In this document: piece after piece, positions 8,131 to 13,718 of the stretch | Layout of the letters: every line of letters begins with the position of its first letter | How positions within the stretch are numbered: the first letter of the stretch is position 1 | DNA from: a virus | Reading direction: 5' to 3' (one strand) | IMG/VR virus record: IMGVR_UViG_3300042485_000063 | Coordinates: 1 to 38,296 of that record | Length of the DNA stretch: 38,296 nt | Notes under the pieces: generated by a model | Told to the model about the DNA's origin: nothing | Database searches by the model: none | What the model saw: only the letters and a program-made list of their open reading frames with translations | Program-made: the position numbers and the translations under genes

Positions 8131-8303
8131 TGACTACAATACAAGAAAAAAGAGAAGAACTTATTAAATATGAAACAGATTGGGCTCTTGAACATATGGA
8201 CGCTCAAGGATTTACACATTTATGGTCTCATGGGTTCAAAGGCTTTAATAATTACACCGATGAAGAAATAGAAAATAAATATCAATTCACTTTTTTTGAC
8301 TAG
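8130..8303 (+). CDS. small protein of early cluster
   Basis: 57 residues, ATG at 8130 overlapping the upstream stop, AAAGGAG ribosome binding site. N-terminal charged helix (residues 3-25), then an aromatic and Gly-rich stretch with His-Leu-Trp-Ser-His-Gly near 30-35. Function unknown. Confidence 0.6.
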   Translation: MTTIQEKREELIKYETDWALEHMDAQGFTHLWSHGFKGFNNYTDEEIENKYQFTFFD

Positions 8304-8312
8304 GAGAATAAC

Positions 8313-8489
8313 ATGCAAATAGAACTGGATTATATTACAGAGGCTCTACACGCTATCGACCTCAATTTAGAAGATGTCAATAGAGGCATCACACCTAGCG
8401 GATACTTAACCATAAATTCGTATTTAGAAGATATGCGTTATAGACTATCCGAAATTACTACTGAAATATCAAATATGGAGATAACATAA
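8313..8489 (+). CDS. small acidic helical protein
   Basis: 58 residues, ATG at 8313 with the ribosome binding site AGGAG overlapping the previous TAG. Predicted as two helices joined by Gly-Ile-Thr-Pro-Ser-Gly (residues 25-30). Stop overlaps the next ATG. No family recognised. Confidence 0.6.
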   Translation: MQIELDYITEALHAIDLNLEDVNRGITPSGYLTINSYLEDMRYRLSEITTEISNMEIT

Positions 8490-8713
8490 TGAATACATGC
8501 GAACTAGCTACTAATCACGCAATAGACTTCTTTATATCTGATTTAGGAGATAACACTCATAATCAGTTTTATGATGCTTTATGTGACAATGTAATTCCCG
8601 ATGATGTCTCTATATGGTCACCATTTGAAGATTGTGAAGCCGATGACTTACTAGGACATATTGAAAATTTAGCTTTATCTTTTATTGCATTTAATAAGGA
8701 GGCTTCAAAATGA
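8489..8713 (+). CDS. small acidic protein
   Basis: 74 residues, Asp-rich, with 'SPFEDCEADDLLGHIENLA' in the C-terminal half (near residues 44-62). Ribosome binding site GGAG. Joined to both neighbours by overlapping start/stop codons. Function unknown; it shares the acidic character of several cluster products. Confidence 0.65.
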   Translation: MNTCELATNHAIDFFISDLGDNTHNQFYDALCDNVIPDDVSIWSPFEDCEADDLLGHIENLALSFIAFNKEASK

Positions 8714-9027
8714 GTATAGAGATAAATAATCTAGACACATTTATTGAAAAATACGACAAAATTCTACCTAGCGATTGGGATAGGTCAGATATTATTAACT
8801 GGTTAGTTTATAAAGTAGAAAGTCTTATAGATGTTAAAGAGTTTTTTGACCCTACTTTATATGGCATGATTGACTTTGACGAAAATGCCATTGGAGACAA
8901 GCCTTATGGTTTAGAGACTTATCTAGATATTGAAGCTAACGATTGTGTAGATTGTTATTGGTTCAATACCGAAAAAGAACGTCTTCAATTTATAAAAGAC
9001 GAAAATATTAATTTATTAAACAATTAG
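8710..9027 (+). CDS. acidic protein of unknown function
   Basis: 105 residues, strongly acidic, with 'CVDCYWFNTEKERLQFI' near residues 77-93; the Cys pair alone does not make a zinc site. Ribosome binding site AAGGAGG, ATGA overlap with the previous gene. No recognised family. Confidence 0.65.
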   Translation: MSIEINNLDTFIEKYDKILPSDWDRSDIINWLVYKVESLIDVKEFFDPTLYGMIDFDENAIGDKPYGLETYLDIEANDCVDCYWFNTEKERLQFIKDENINLLNN

Positions 9028-9037
9028 GAGACCTAAA

Positions 9038-9217
9038 ATGTATGTCTTAAACACACAGGAACGCACCATAAAGCGATTTTCTAACAAAGACCTATCCATA
9101 TGGGTCAATGAGTTAATCAAGTATAATAGAAGCCTTAAAAGCTATCAATTTATGTCTACTAAAAAAGAAGCTACTAATTTTATTAAAAACCAATTAAAAA
9201 GGAACTTAAATGGATAG
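9038..9217 (+). CDS. small basic protein
   Basis: 59 residues, basic, in contrast to its acidic neighbours. Starts 'MYVLNTQERTIKRFS', a beta-like strand followed by helices. AGGAG ribosome binding site at 9027-9031. Overlaps the next gene by eight bases. Function unknown. Confidence 0.6.
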   Translation: MYVLNTQERTIKRFSNKDLSIWVNELIKYNRSLKSYQFMSTKKEATNFIKNQLKRNLNG

Positions 9218-9338
9218 AGATCTAGAAAAGATTCTTGTAGACTTATTATTAGGGTTTGTTTTGCTAGGATTATTGACAATCCTATTTAAAGTAATTGAGT
9301 TTACCCTGAAACGATTATTTACGTTTTTTAGGTTTTGA
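9210..9338 (+). CDS. 42-residue membrane peptide, last gene of early cluster
   Basis: A hydrophobic segment of about 20 residues (9-28) is followed by a basic, Phe-rich tail, consistent with one inner-membrane helix. The ATG at 9210 follows AAAAAGGA. Its last 24 bases overlap, tail to tail, the opposing gene at 9315-9488, so the two convergent transcripts would collide here. Confidence 0.6.
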   Translation: MDRDLEKILVDLLLGFVLLGLLTILFKVIEFTLKRLFTFFRF

Positions 9339-9488
9339 CATGCCCGCTTCAGAAAGTGCGATTGCTAACCCTTGTTTTGTATTCTTTACAATATTGCCTG
9401 AACTAGATTTTAAACTGCCACGTTTAAATTCACCCATAACTTTAGCTACTTTAGCTAGTTTACCTTTTTTGGTGGTAGGTTTTTTCAT
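9315..9488 (-). CDS. small basic DUF6496-like phage protein
   Basis: 57 residues. The core 'VMGEFKRGSLKSSSG' followed by 'KQGLAIALSEAG' matches the DUF6496 pattern as I remember it (Val-Met-x-Glu-x-Lys, Lys-Gln-Ala-Ile-Ala-Ile-Ala-Leu-Ser-Glu-Ala-Gly). Ends in Lys/Pro-rich residues. ATG at 9488 with only a weak GGAT upstream. It is the first gene beyond the terminator at 9498-9526, so expression probably depends on read-through from the promoter at 9571-9599. Function of the family is unknown. Confidence 0.75.
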   Translation of the reverse strand: MKKPTTKKGKLAKVAKVMGEFKRGSLKSSSGNIVKNTKQGLAIALSEAGMSKPKKRK

Positions 9489-9497
9489 ATTTTATCC

Positions 9498-9526
9498 AAA
9501 AAAAAGCCCTTTATTTATAAGGGCTT
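9498..9526 (-). terminator. intrinsic terminator, leftward
   Basis: A perfect eight-pair stem (AAGCCCTT at 9504-9511 with AAGGGCTT at 9519-9526, 7-base loop) is followed, reading leftwards, by a run of T (A tract 9498-9505 on the plus strand). It is directional, since no T run follows on the plus strand. It would stop early leftward transcripts and also those from the promoter at 9571-9599. Confidence 0.85.
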
Positions 9527-9564
9527 AAATGTGCTACGGAGAGTATGGGCGAGACTATCCCAAC
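9498..9564 (-). ncRNA. short terminated transcript: late leader RNA or sRNA
   Basis: A perfect promoter (9571-9599) predicts a start near 9564 on the minus strand. The intrinsic terminator ends near 9498, giving an RNA of about 65 nt with no start codon and good ribosome binding site inside. Two readings: the terminated leader of a Q-controlled late operon (as at lambda pR'-tR'), or a free small RNA. It contains UCUCCGUA, complementary to TACGGAGA in the ribosome binding site at 15353-15360. The RNA itself is inferred from the two signals. Confidence 0.5.
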
Positions 9565-9570
9565 AGGCGA

Positions 9571-9599
9571 ATTATATCATAGTTAAATACTCGTGTCAA
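9571..9599 (-). promoter_or_regulatory. perfect consensus promoter, probable late promoter
   Basis: On the minus strand: TTGACA (9599-9594), 17-base spacer, TATAAT (9576-9571), with TG one base before the -10 (extended -10). This is the best promoter in the window. It overlaps the last bases of the Q-like gene and points at the terminator 45 bases on, then at the packaging, capsid, tail and lysis genes. The GATAGT at 9559-9554, shortly after the start, is a possible -10-like pause element. Confidence 0.85.
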
Positions 9600-9922
9600 G
9601 CGACTATACGCCTAGAAGCCATAGATAGCATGTTATCGAAAGCAAGACCTAATTGATACTCATAGTCATCGTATTTAGATGTCTTTAAGTATCTAGCGTA
9701 TACCGCATCTTTCTGATGTTTGGGCAAACTGCTTATAATTGCATCAATTGTTCTGACATTGGTTATATCCATCTCTGACACCATGTCTTCAAAAGCATCG
9801 CTAGTAGATTCACCACCGCTAATCATACCCAATGACTTGATTGGATAGCCTAGCTTTGTGCTTGGTGCGTGCATCCATCTAGCCCAATCATCTAAAATCT
9901 GTTTAAGCCTATCTATGTGCAT
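9596..9922 (-). CDS. Q-type antitermination protein (probable)
   Basis: 108 residues from the ATG at 9922, chosen over a longer frame because GAGGAAG lies just upstream and the family-like sequence starts there. Pattern: Trp-Ala-Arg-Trp near the N-terminus, 'LGYP' near residue 23, then 'IDAIISSLPKHQKDAVYARYL' (near 58-78) and a C-terminal helical, sigma-region-4-like half. This resembles phage Q antiterminators of the 82/PF06530 type, as judged by eye. It is the last gene of the early operon and directly abuts a perfect promoter with a downstream terminator, as Q genes do. It would let RNA polymerase read through terminators into late genes. Confidence 0.6.
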   Translation of the reverse strand: MHIDRLKQILDDWARWMHAPSTKLGYPIKSLGMISGGESTSDAFEDMVSEMDITNVRTIDAIISSLPKHQKDAVYARYLKTSKYDDYEYQLGLAFDNMLSMASRRIVA

Positions 9923-10256
9923 TAGCTTCCTCTTCAGTGTGAATATAAATGCCTTTGATCCTGTCGCTAAAGTCTGGCATAGGGTGAAATATGTTTTGTA
10001 ATAAATTAACTTTAGGTTTAAAGTATCTGTATATTTTCTTTTGTCCCTGTTGTTCACGTTCTGTTGAATTTAACATGCCTAAATTTTTCATGTTTAATAC
10101 AATGTATTGGATCTTTCTGTGTTCCATACCCATTTCTTCAGATAACTCTGCAATGGTTAAAGATTTATCACCTAACGCATCTAAAATTAAATTACGCATT
10201 TTTTCTATATGAACTAAACGACCTTTAACATTATATTCTCTAACTTTAGCTTCCAT
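9909..10256 (-). CDS. winged-helix DNA-binding regulator
   Basis: 115 residues. Residues 20-75 form a winged helix: 'RNLILDALGDKSLTIAELSEEMGMEHRKIQYIV...' with a recognition helix at about 46-58, followed by 'GMLNSTE...KIYRYF', the typical wing. The C-terminal 35 residues are not recognised. It overlaps the Q-like gene by 14 bases and probably regulates early or middle transcription. The target is unknown. Confidence 0.7.
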   Translation of the reverse strand: MEAKVREYNVKGRLVHIEKMRNLILDALGDKSLTIAELSEEMGMEHRKIQYIVLNMKNLGMLNSTEREQQGQKKIYRYFKPKVNLLQNIFHPMPDFSDRIKGIYIHTEEEANAHR

Positions 10257-10264
10257 ATTTTTCC

Positions 10265-10579
10265 TTATGATACATCCATTACTTTACATTCCCACTTCCT
10301 GCCAGTCTTGACCCACCCATGAATATGTATTTTCATACCACTCTTACGAACCGTTCCCACATACTCACTATCCGCAATCTTATGAGCCCTTGCTGACATG
10401 TTGCTAGCAGAGGTAGTTTGAACTGCAAGTATTTCACCATCTTTGATAGCAAGTAAATCTATAAAGCCAAACATGTCCTGTCTTATTTTTGCAAAAGCGT
10501 TCCATCGTTCTGTAATAGCTACAAGGTATCCATCTGCTCTTAACTTCTTAAGGCTTAACTGCGTTGGGCTTGTCGCCAT
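10265..10579 (-). CDS. PD-(D/E)xK-like phage protein
   Basis: 104 residues. The pattern 'RQDMFGFIDLLAI' (near 32-44) followed by 'ILAVQTTS' (near 50-57) is that of a common small phage protein related to Holliday-junction resolvase or VRR-type nucleases. The last motif reads Gln-Thr-Thr, without the usual lysine, so activity is uncertain. The ATG at 10579 is preferred over TTG at 10582. Overlaps the upstream gene by 32 bases, in the nin-like part of the early operon. Confidence 0.6.
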   Translation of the reverse strand: MATSPTQLSLKKLRADGYLVAITERWNAFAKIRQDMFGFIDLLAIKDGEILAVQTTSASNMSARAHKIADSEYVGTVRKSGMKIHIHGWVKTGRKWECKVMDVS

Positions 10580-10748
10580 CAAATTGACTTTCGTTAGGTT
10601 TAGATATTCCGTCTATAAAACGCTTTTCTACTTCACCAGTAGATTTGTTTAATTCGTATTCGTAATTTTTTTTAAATATTTTATTCCAGTTGTCTTCTGC
10701 TTCTTGTTCAGAAATTAACAATGGTCTTCTTCCAGAACCTTTACCCAA
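10548..10748 (-). CDS. small phage protein with TTG start
   Basis: 66 residues beginning 'MGKGSGRRP', a start I have seen in small phage proteins near HNH genes. No ATG is available: the start is TTG at 10748 with GAGGGG upstream and an in-frame stop a few codons before. It overlaps the HNH gene by eight bases. Contains a Trp-Asn-Lys-Ile-Phe helix near 21-25. Function unknown. Confidence 0.6.
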   Translation of the reverse strand: MGKGSGRRPLLISEQEAEDNWNKIFKKNYEYELNKSTGEVEKRFIDGISKPNESQFDGDKPNAVKP

Positions 10749-11031
10749 TTTTAATTACCCCTCTATCAAATAACCAACCCACAGTTTTACGATGAGCCTG
10801 TTCCCATGCCTCAATTCTTTCTGCTCTGTCTAACTCTTTGTTGTTGTCTATCATATCATGACATTGATAACAAAGACTAGCGATTCTATAATCATGAGCC
10901 TTGATGCCTGTGCCTTTACCATCACGCTGTTGATTAGAATGACCTGCACAAACTGTTCCGTCTTGTCTGCCACACATAGCACAAGGAAACTCACGAACCG
11001 CTTCTAACAATTTCTTGCTACGATAATTCAT
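10741..11031 (-). CDS. HNH-type nuclease domain protein (YbcO/DUF1364-like)
   Basis: 96 residues from the ATG at 11031. 'PCAMCGRQDG' (Cys pair near 16-19), 'AGHSNQQRDGKGTGIKAHD' (near 28-46) and 'ASLCYQCHDMID' (Cys pair and His near 53-58) give the Cys-x2-Cys...His-Ser-Asn...Cys-x2-Cys-His layout of YbcO/Ref-like HNH nucleases. These occur in the nin region of lambdoid phages with NinB, as here. Predicted to cut DNA during recombination or replication. The start is within the preceding membrane-peptide gene; a TTG at 11076 would give 15 more residues. Confidence 0.75.
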   Translation of the reverse strand: MNYRSKKLLEAVREFPCAMCGRQDGTVCAGHSNQQRDGKGTGIKAHDYRIASLCYQCHDMIDNNKELDRAERIEAWEQAHRKTVGWLFDRGVIKIG

Positions 11032-11116
11032 AAAAATACTTAATGAGTTTAGCAACACCACCAATAAACCATACAATGCAAAATATAACTATGCCATCAA
11101 TAATTGGTTGCCTCAT
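11018..11116 (-). CDS. 32-residue membrane peptide
   Basis: One hydrophobic helix ('IVIFCIVWFIGGVA', residues 9-22) flanked by polar ends. The ATG at 11116 overlaps the NinB-like stop as ATGA and its end overlaps the HNH start by 14 bases, so it fits neatly between two real genes. Function unknown. Confidence 0.55.
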   Translation of the reverse strand: MRQPIIDGIVIFCIVWFIGGVAKLIKYFYELS

Positions 11117-11478
11117 AATTCCCAACTCCAACCAAGAGTAGAAGCCCAACGTTCACAGTTTTCTTGATACTCTGTCATTTCTTTTGTAGTGAGTTTTGTT
11201 GTTGACTTAACCAACTCCACAGGATTGCCAGCTATCTCTGTTTGGTAGCGAAGAAACTTATAGCCTAACAACTCGTGAACTGTGCTAGGATCTTCACCAA
11301 TGTAATTAGCAATTGACCCATATAGCGACCACAGCCTTTCATTCTGTTCAAGTGACCTTACAACTTTTTCTTCACTAATATTCACACGCCACCTTTTAGT
11401 TAAATCAAGAGCCTTAATTTTTGTTATCAAGTTTTCGTAATTGTACTTCGTCAAAACGAACCGAATCATATTTGTCAT
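11113..11478 (-). CDS. ninB: NinB/Orf-like recombination protein
   Basis: 121 residues (120 or so if ATG 11469 is used). 'KRWRVNISEEKVVRSLEQNERLW' spans the family hallmark Arg-Ser-Leu-x-Gln-Asn (near residues 41-46) of lambda NinB/Orf. The C-terminal half carries 'STTKLTTKEMTEYQENCERWA' (near 91-111), matching the Ser-Thr...Met...Phe/Tyr...Leu pattern of the family. Lambda Orf is a recombination mediator that acts at SSB-coated DNA. In the same operon as helicase and HNH nuclease. Confidence 0.8.
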   Translation of the reverse strand: MTNMIRFVLTKYNYENLITKIKALDLTKRWRVNISEEKVVRSLEQNERLWSLYGSIANYIGEDPSTVHELLGYKFLRYQTEIAGNPVELVKSTTKLTTKEMTEYQENCERWASTLGWSWEL

Positions 11479-11584
11479 CCCATCCTTTAGATTTAAAAGT
11501 TACACCTTCTTTAGATGTTGCTTTGTATGTAGCATCTTCACCATACAACTTTTGAACATATTTTATAAACTCATTAATGGTCAT
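11414..11584 (-). CDS. small protein coupled to helicase
   Basis: 56 residues. The ATG at 11584 overlaps the helicase stop (ATGA) and AAGGAAAG precedes it. Basic, with 'KGWDDKYDSVRFDE' near residues 33-46; no family recognised. Its last 65 bases overlap the NinB-like gene in another frame. This is long but both starts look sound. Confidence 0.6.
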   Translation of the reverse strand: MTINEFIKYVQKLYGEDATYKATSKEGVTFKSKGWDDKYDSVRFDEVQLRKLDNKN

Positions 11585-12495
11585 GGTCTTTCCTTGTAAC
11601 TTAAACCTTTTTTATCAAACCAAAAATTCCACTTACCTTCAACAGGATAATTGCGTTGCTTTTGTAAATATACTACGCAATCTGGAATACCTTTTAAATC
11701 TTCTGCTGTCTTGTCACCTGTTTCAATATCATACTCTTTCTTCTTATTGCGGAACACACAAATTATGTTATCACATAAATTGCGAATATGCGAGCTGCCT
11801 AAAATATGAGTAGCATCTGGAACTACGTTTTCATCAGCCATCTTTCTAGTATGTGCCACCAAAAATACATGTATGTTTAAATCACGACACGTTGTAGCAA
11901 GTCTGTCTATAAAAAGCTTTTGTCTTTCATAATTGTCTTCAGAAATATCTGACATCTTCATAAGAGAATCAATCACAAATACTTCTACACCTAGGACATG
12001 CTTACCCCAATACAATGTAGCAATCATATCTTCTGATGTGGTAGAGCCTGTTTGGTCATAAAGATATAACTTTTCTTTAGCTCGATCACAAAACTTTATT
12101 ATAAACTCATCTGTAGGTTCTGATGATTTTAATGTTTGCTGAACCATACGAGCAAGAGTTAATACAGGTCTCATCTCTAAAGAAGCAATTAAGCATTTAG
12201 TATCTTGTTTCATTAAAGATAAAATAATTTGAGACAACCACATACTCTTACCATGCCCTGACACTCCTGTCAAGACAGTTAGTTCAGCAGGTCTTATTTT
12301 AAAGTCATCTTCCGTTTTAACAAAGCCCAACGATTTGCCAGAGTGTATTTCAGAATTAAAATATCGAACCACCGAGTCAGTAAAAACATCCGTACTCTTA
12401 ACAAGAAATTCTGCATTTGCATGTTCACCTTTATAATATTCATTTATAATTTCCTTATTGACTGTTAATTTTTCTAATGCGTCACCTATATTCAT
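11581..12495 (-). CDS. replicative helicase, RecA/DnaB-like ATPase
   Basis: 304 residues consisting mainly of the C-terminal motor domain of DnaB/gp4-type helicases. Walker A 'GVSGHGKS' is near residue 76, 'LIASLEMRP' near 97, Walker B 'VEVFVIDSL' near 170-178, and 'VFLVAHTRK' near 212-220 matches the H3/H4-type motif. No primase or DnaB N-terminal domain is present, so it probably works with the initiator gene upstream and host primase. It overlaps that gene by four bases (ATGA-type), as expected for an O/P-like pair. Confidence 0.85.
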   Translation of the reverse strand: MNIGDALEKLTVNKEIINEYYKGEHANAEFLVKSTDVFTDSVVRYFNSEIHSGKSLGFVKTEDDFKIRPAELTVLTGVSGHGKSMWLSQIILSLMKQDTKCLIASLEMRPVLTLARMVQQTLKSSEPTDEFIIKFCDRAKEKLYLYDQTGSTTSEDMIATLYWGKHVLGVEVFVIDSLMKMSDISEDNYERQKLFIDRLATTCRDLNIHVFLVAHTRKMADENVVPDATHILGSSHIRNLCDNIICVFRNKKKEYDIETGDKTAEDLKGIPDCVVYLQKQRNYPVEGKWNFWFDKKGLSYKERP

Positions 12496-13088
12496 TTAGC
12501 ACCATCCCACGGATTCCTAACTTTTTGCAATTCATCTTCCCATCTTTCTTGATTAATGTATGTTAGTGGTGAAGGATTAAATCCTTCTTTCCATGATTTA
12601 GTTTTACTCATCTCTTTAACATGGGTAATGATCTTATCTGCAATTTTATCTAAACCGTTTCTCTTCCATTTTGTTTCACATGGCTTACGACCTACTTTTC
12701 TATTACTTGGATACTCTTTCCAAAAATCATTAAATCTACTGACATGTATATCTGTCTCTCTCTCTGTCTCTGTCTCTGTAACCCCACTTTGCTTGCACGA
12801 TGCTAGCATGATGCTATCATTATCAATAAGCCATTGATTTAATACAGATAAATGTTTATTCAATTCATCTTCTGATATTTGCAAGCGAAATGCTAGCGTT
12901 CTGCTATCTGGTAAATTTCCATCAACATCTTCTGATGCAATCAACCAAACATTTATTAAAACCCAAGCACTTTTACTATCTTTTAATGCAAACCAATCTG
13001 GATTCTTTAATAGATCGTTATGCACTTTAATCCAAGGTGGACACCTATTGTTATAATGCTGAAATTTTTTCCAGTTTCTAGGCATCAT
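12492..13088 (-). CDS. phage replication initiator (O-like)
   Basis: 198 residues. The N-terminal half ('WIKVHNDLLKNPDWFAL', residues 19-35, then helical segments to about 95) looks like the winged-helix DNA-binding domain of phage replisome organisers. A Thr/Glu/Arg low-complexity linker near 106-114 joins it to a C-terminal domain with 'FNDFWKEYP' (near 119-127) and 'WKEGFNPSPLTYINQERWED', typical of initiator C-termini. It would bind the origin and load the helicase encoded next. ATG 13088 or 13085; the first is annotated. Confidence 0.75.
   Translation of the reverse strand: MMPRNWKKFQHYNNRCPPWIKVHNDLLKNPDWFALKDSKSAWVLINVWLIASEDVDGNLPDSRTLAFRLQISEDELNKHLSVLNQWLIDNDSIMLASCKQSGVTETETERETDIHVSRFNDFWKEYPSNRKVGRKPCETKWKRNGLDKIADKIITHVKEMSKTKSWKEGFNPSPLTYINQERWEDELQKVRNPWDGAK
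12751..12779. repeat. CT-rich microsatellite within the initiator gene
   Basis: Alternating TCTG and TCTC units on the plus strand encode the Thr/Glu/Arg linker of the replication initiator. Slippage in steps of six bases would change linker length without breaking the frame. Repeats inside an initiator gene may also mark the origin, as iterons do in lambda O, but these are simple repeats rather than iterons. Confidence 0.7.
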
Positions 13089-13089
13089 A

Positions 13090-13284
13090 CTATTGTCCTT
13101 GAGGAATAGTTTCAGATTGTCTACGCTTAACTAAAATCTCTTCAATTTGTTCTACACGCTTCTTTGGAATATCTTTTGCTGGGTCTTTAGCCCAATATTG
13201 AATAGCTTGAATAGATATATCTAAAGCATATGCCATCTTACGTCTTGAGTTGTTAAAGTGTGCTACAGCCTCTGTAAAGTTCAT
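13090..13284 (-). CDS. Cro-like repressor
   Basis: 64 residues. 'FNNSRRKMAYALDISIQAIQYWAKDPAKDIP' has the Cro pattern: helix 2 'RRKMAYALD', turn, recognition helix 'SIQAIQYWA' (near 24-32), then 'IPKKRVEQIEEIL'. First gene of the leftward early operon, ATG at 13284 with AAGGAG. It would bind the operator repeats between the divergent promoters. No partner CI repressor or integrase is found, so it acts alone or as a lytic switch. Confidence 0.8.
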   Translation of the reverse strand: MNFTEAVAHFNNSRRKMAYALDISIQAIQYWAKDPAKDIPKKRVEQIEEILVKRRQSETIPQGQ

Positions 13285-13312
13285 TTAAATCTCCTTATTG
13301 AAATGAATGGCG

Positions 13313-13341
13313 ACTATAACACTCAATTAAAATCTTGTCAA
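13313..13341 (-). promoter_or_regulatory. early leftward promoter
   Basis: On the minus strand: TTGACA (13341-13336), 17-base spacer, TATAGT (13318-13313), 29 bases before the cro ATG. One base from consensus. It drives cro, initiator, helicase and the nin-like genes down to the Q-like gene. Mirrors the rightward promoter at 13385-13413. Confidence 0.8.
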
Positions 13342-13391
13342 CAACTATAAAAGTCGGATAAATACCCCCCCATTAAAATACTTGTTGACAA
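13335..13391. promoter_or_regulatory. inverted-repeat operators over both -35 boxes
   Basis: TTGTCAACAA at 13335-13344 and TTGTTGACAA at 13382-13391 are exact reverse complements, 37 bases apart. Each covers the -35 box of one of the divergent promoters. Part of the match is forced by the shared TTGACA, but the four extra matching bases (TTG and A) are not. A Cro-like dimer at each arm would block both promoters. Confidence 0.5.
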
Positions 13392-13413
13392 TTTATTGAA
13401 GTAAGCGTATAGT
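13385..13413 (+). promoter_or_regulatory. early rightward promoter
   Basis: TTGACA 13385-13390, 17-base spacer, TATAGT 13408-13413, 24 bases before the ATG at 13438. It has the same -35, spacer length and -10 as the leftward promoter at 13313-13341, so both early operons should fire together. Confidence 0.8.
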
Positions 13414-13437
13414 GTGTTTTCAAGTTTAGGAGTAGAC

Positions 13438-13569
13438 ATGAATTTAGATAGACTTATGAGAATTATCACTAATGACAGACTACAAAAAAAGTTTACACAA
13501 AAGTTCTATTTTGTGGTAAAGTGGTTTTTAGTAATATTTTGGGGATATTTTTTATGGCACATTCTTTAA
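13438..13569 (+). CDS. 43-residue membrane protein
   Basis: A polar, basic N-terminus (1-23) is followed by a hydrophobic, Trp/Phe-rich helix (24-43, 'FVVKWFLVIFWGYFLW'), consistent with one membrane segment and a cytoplasmic N-terminus. TAGGAG precedes the ATG. It is the first gene of the rightward operon and overlaps the next start by 16 bases. Position is like that of lambda kil or N, but the function cannot be read. Confidence 0.6.
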   Translation: MNLDRLMRIITNDRLQKKFTQKFYFVVKWFLVIFWGYFLWHIL

Positions 13570-13718
13570 AACATATATCAGTTATTCTTGCTGATCTTGT
13601 AAAAGAACTTAAAGAAGATAACGACAAATGGGAGAAAGCAAATGAGTCAACAACAACATTACGATCAAGTAATGATGGAAAAACATCAAAAGGAGAGCAA
13701 AATGAGCATACACAGTAA
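13554..13718 (+). CDS. small polar protein upstream of recombinase
   Basis: 54 residues: a helical N-terminal half ('LKHISVILADLVKELKE', residues 5-21) and a Ser/Thr/Glu/Lys-rich disordered C-terminus. Ribosome binding site GGGGA. It overlaps the ERF gene start by 17 bases. Function unknown; it may exist mainly to couple translation. Confidence 0.5.
   Translation: MAHSLKHISVILADLVKELKEDNDKWEKANESTTTLRSSNDGKTSKGEQNEHTQ

Noticed and set aside
9340-9528. Rightward 62-codon frame after the small-gene cluster
   Set aside because: Antisense shadow of the DUF6496-like gene and the terminator; no ribosome binding site.
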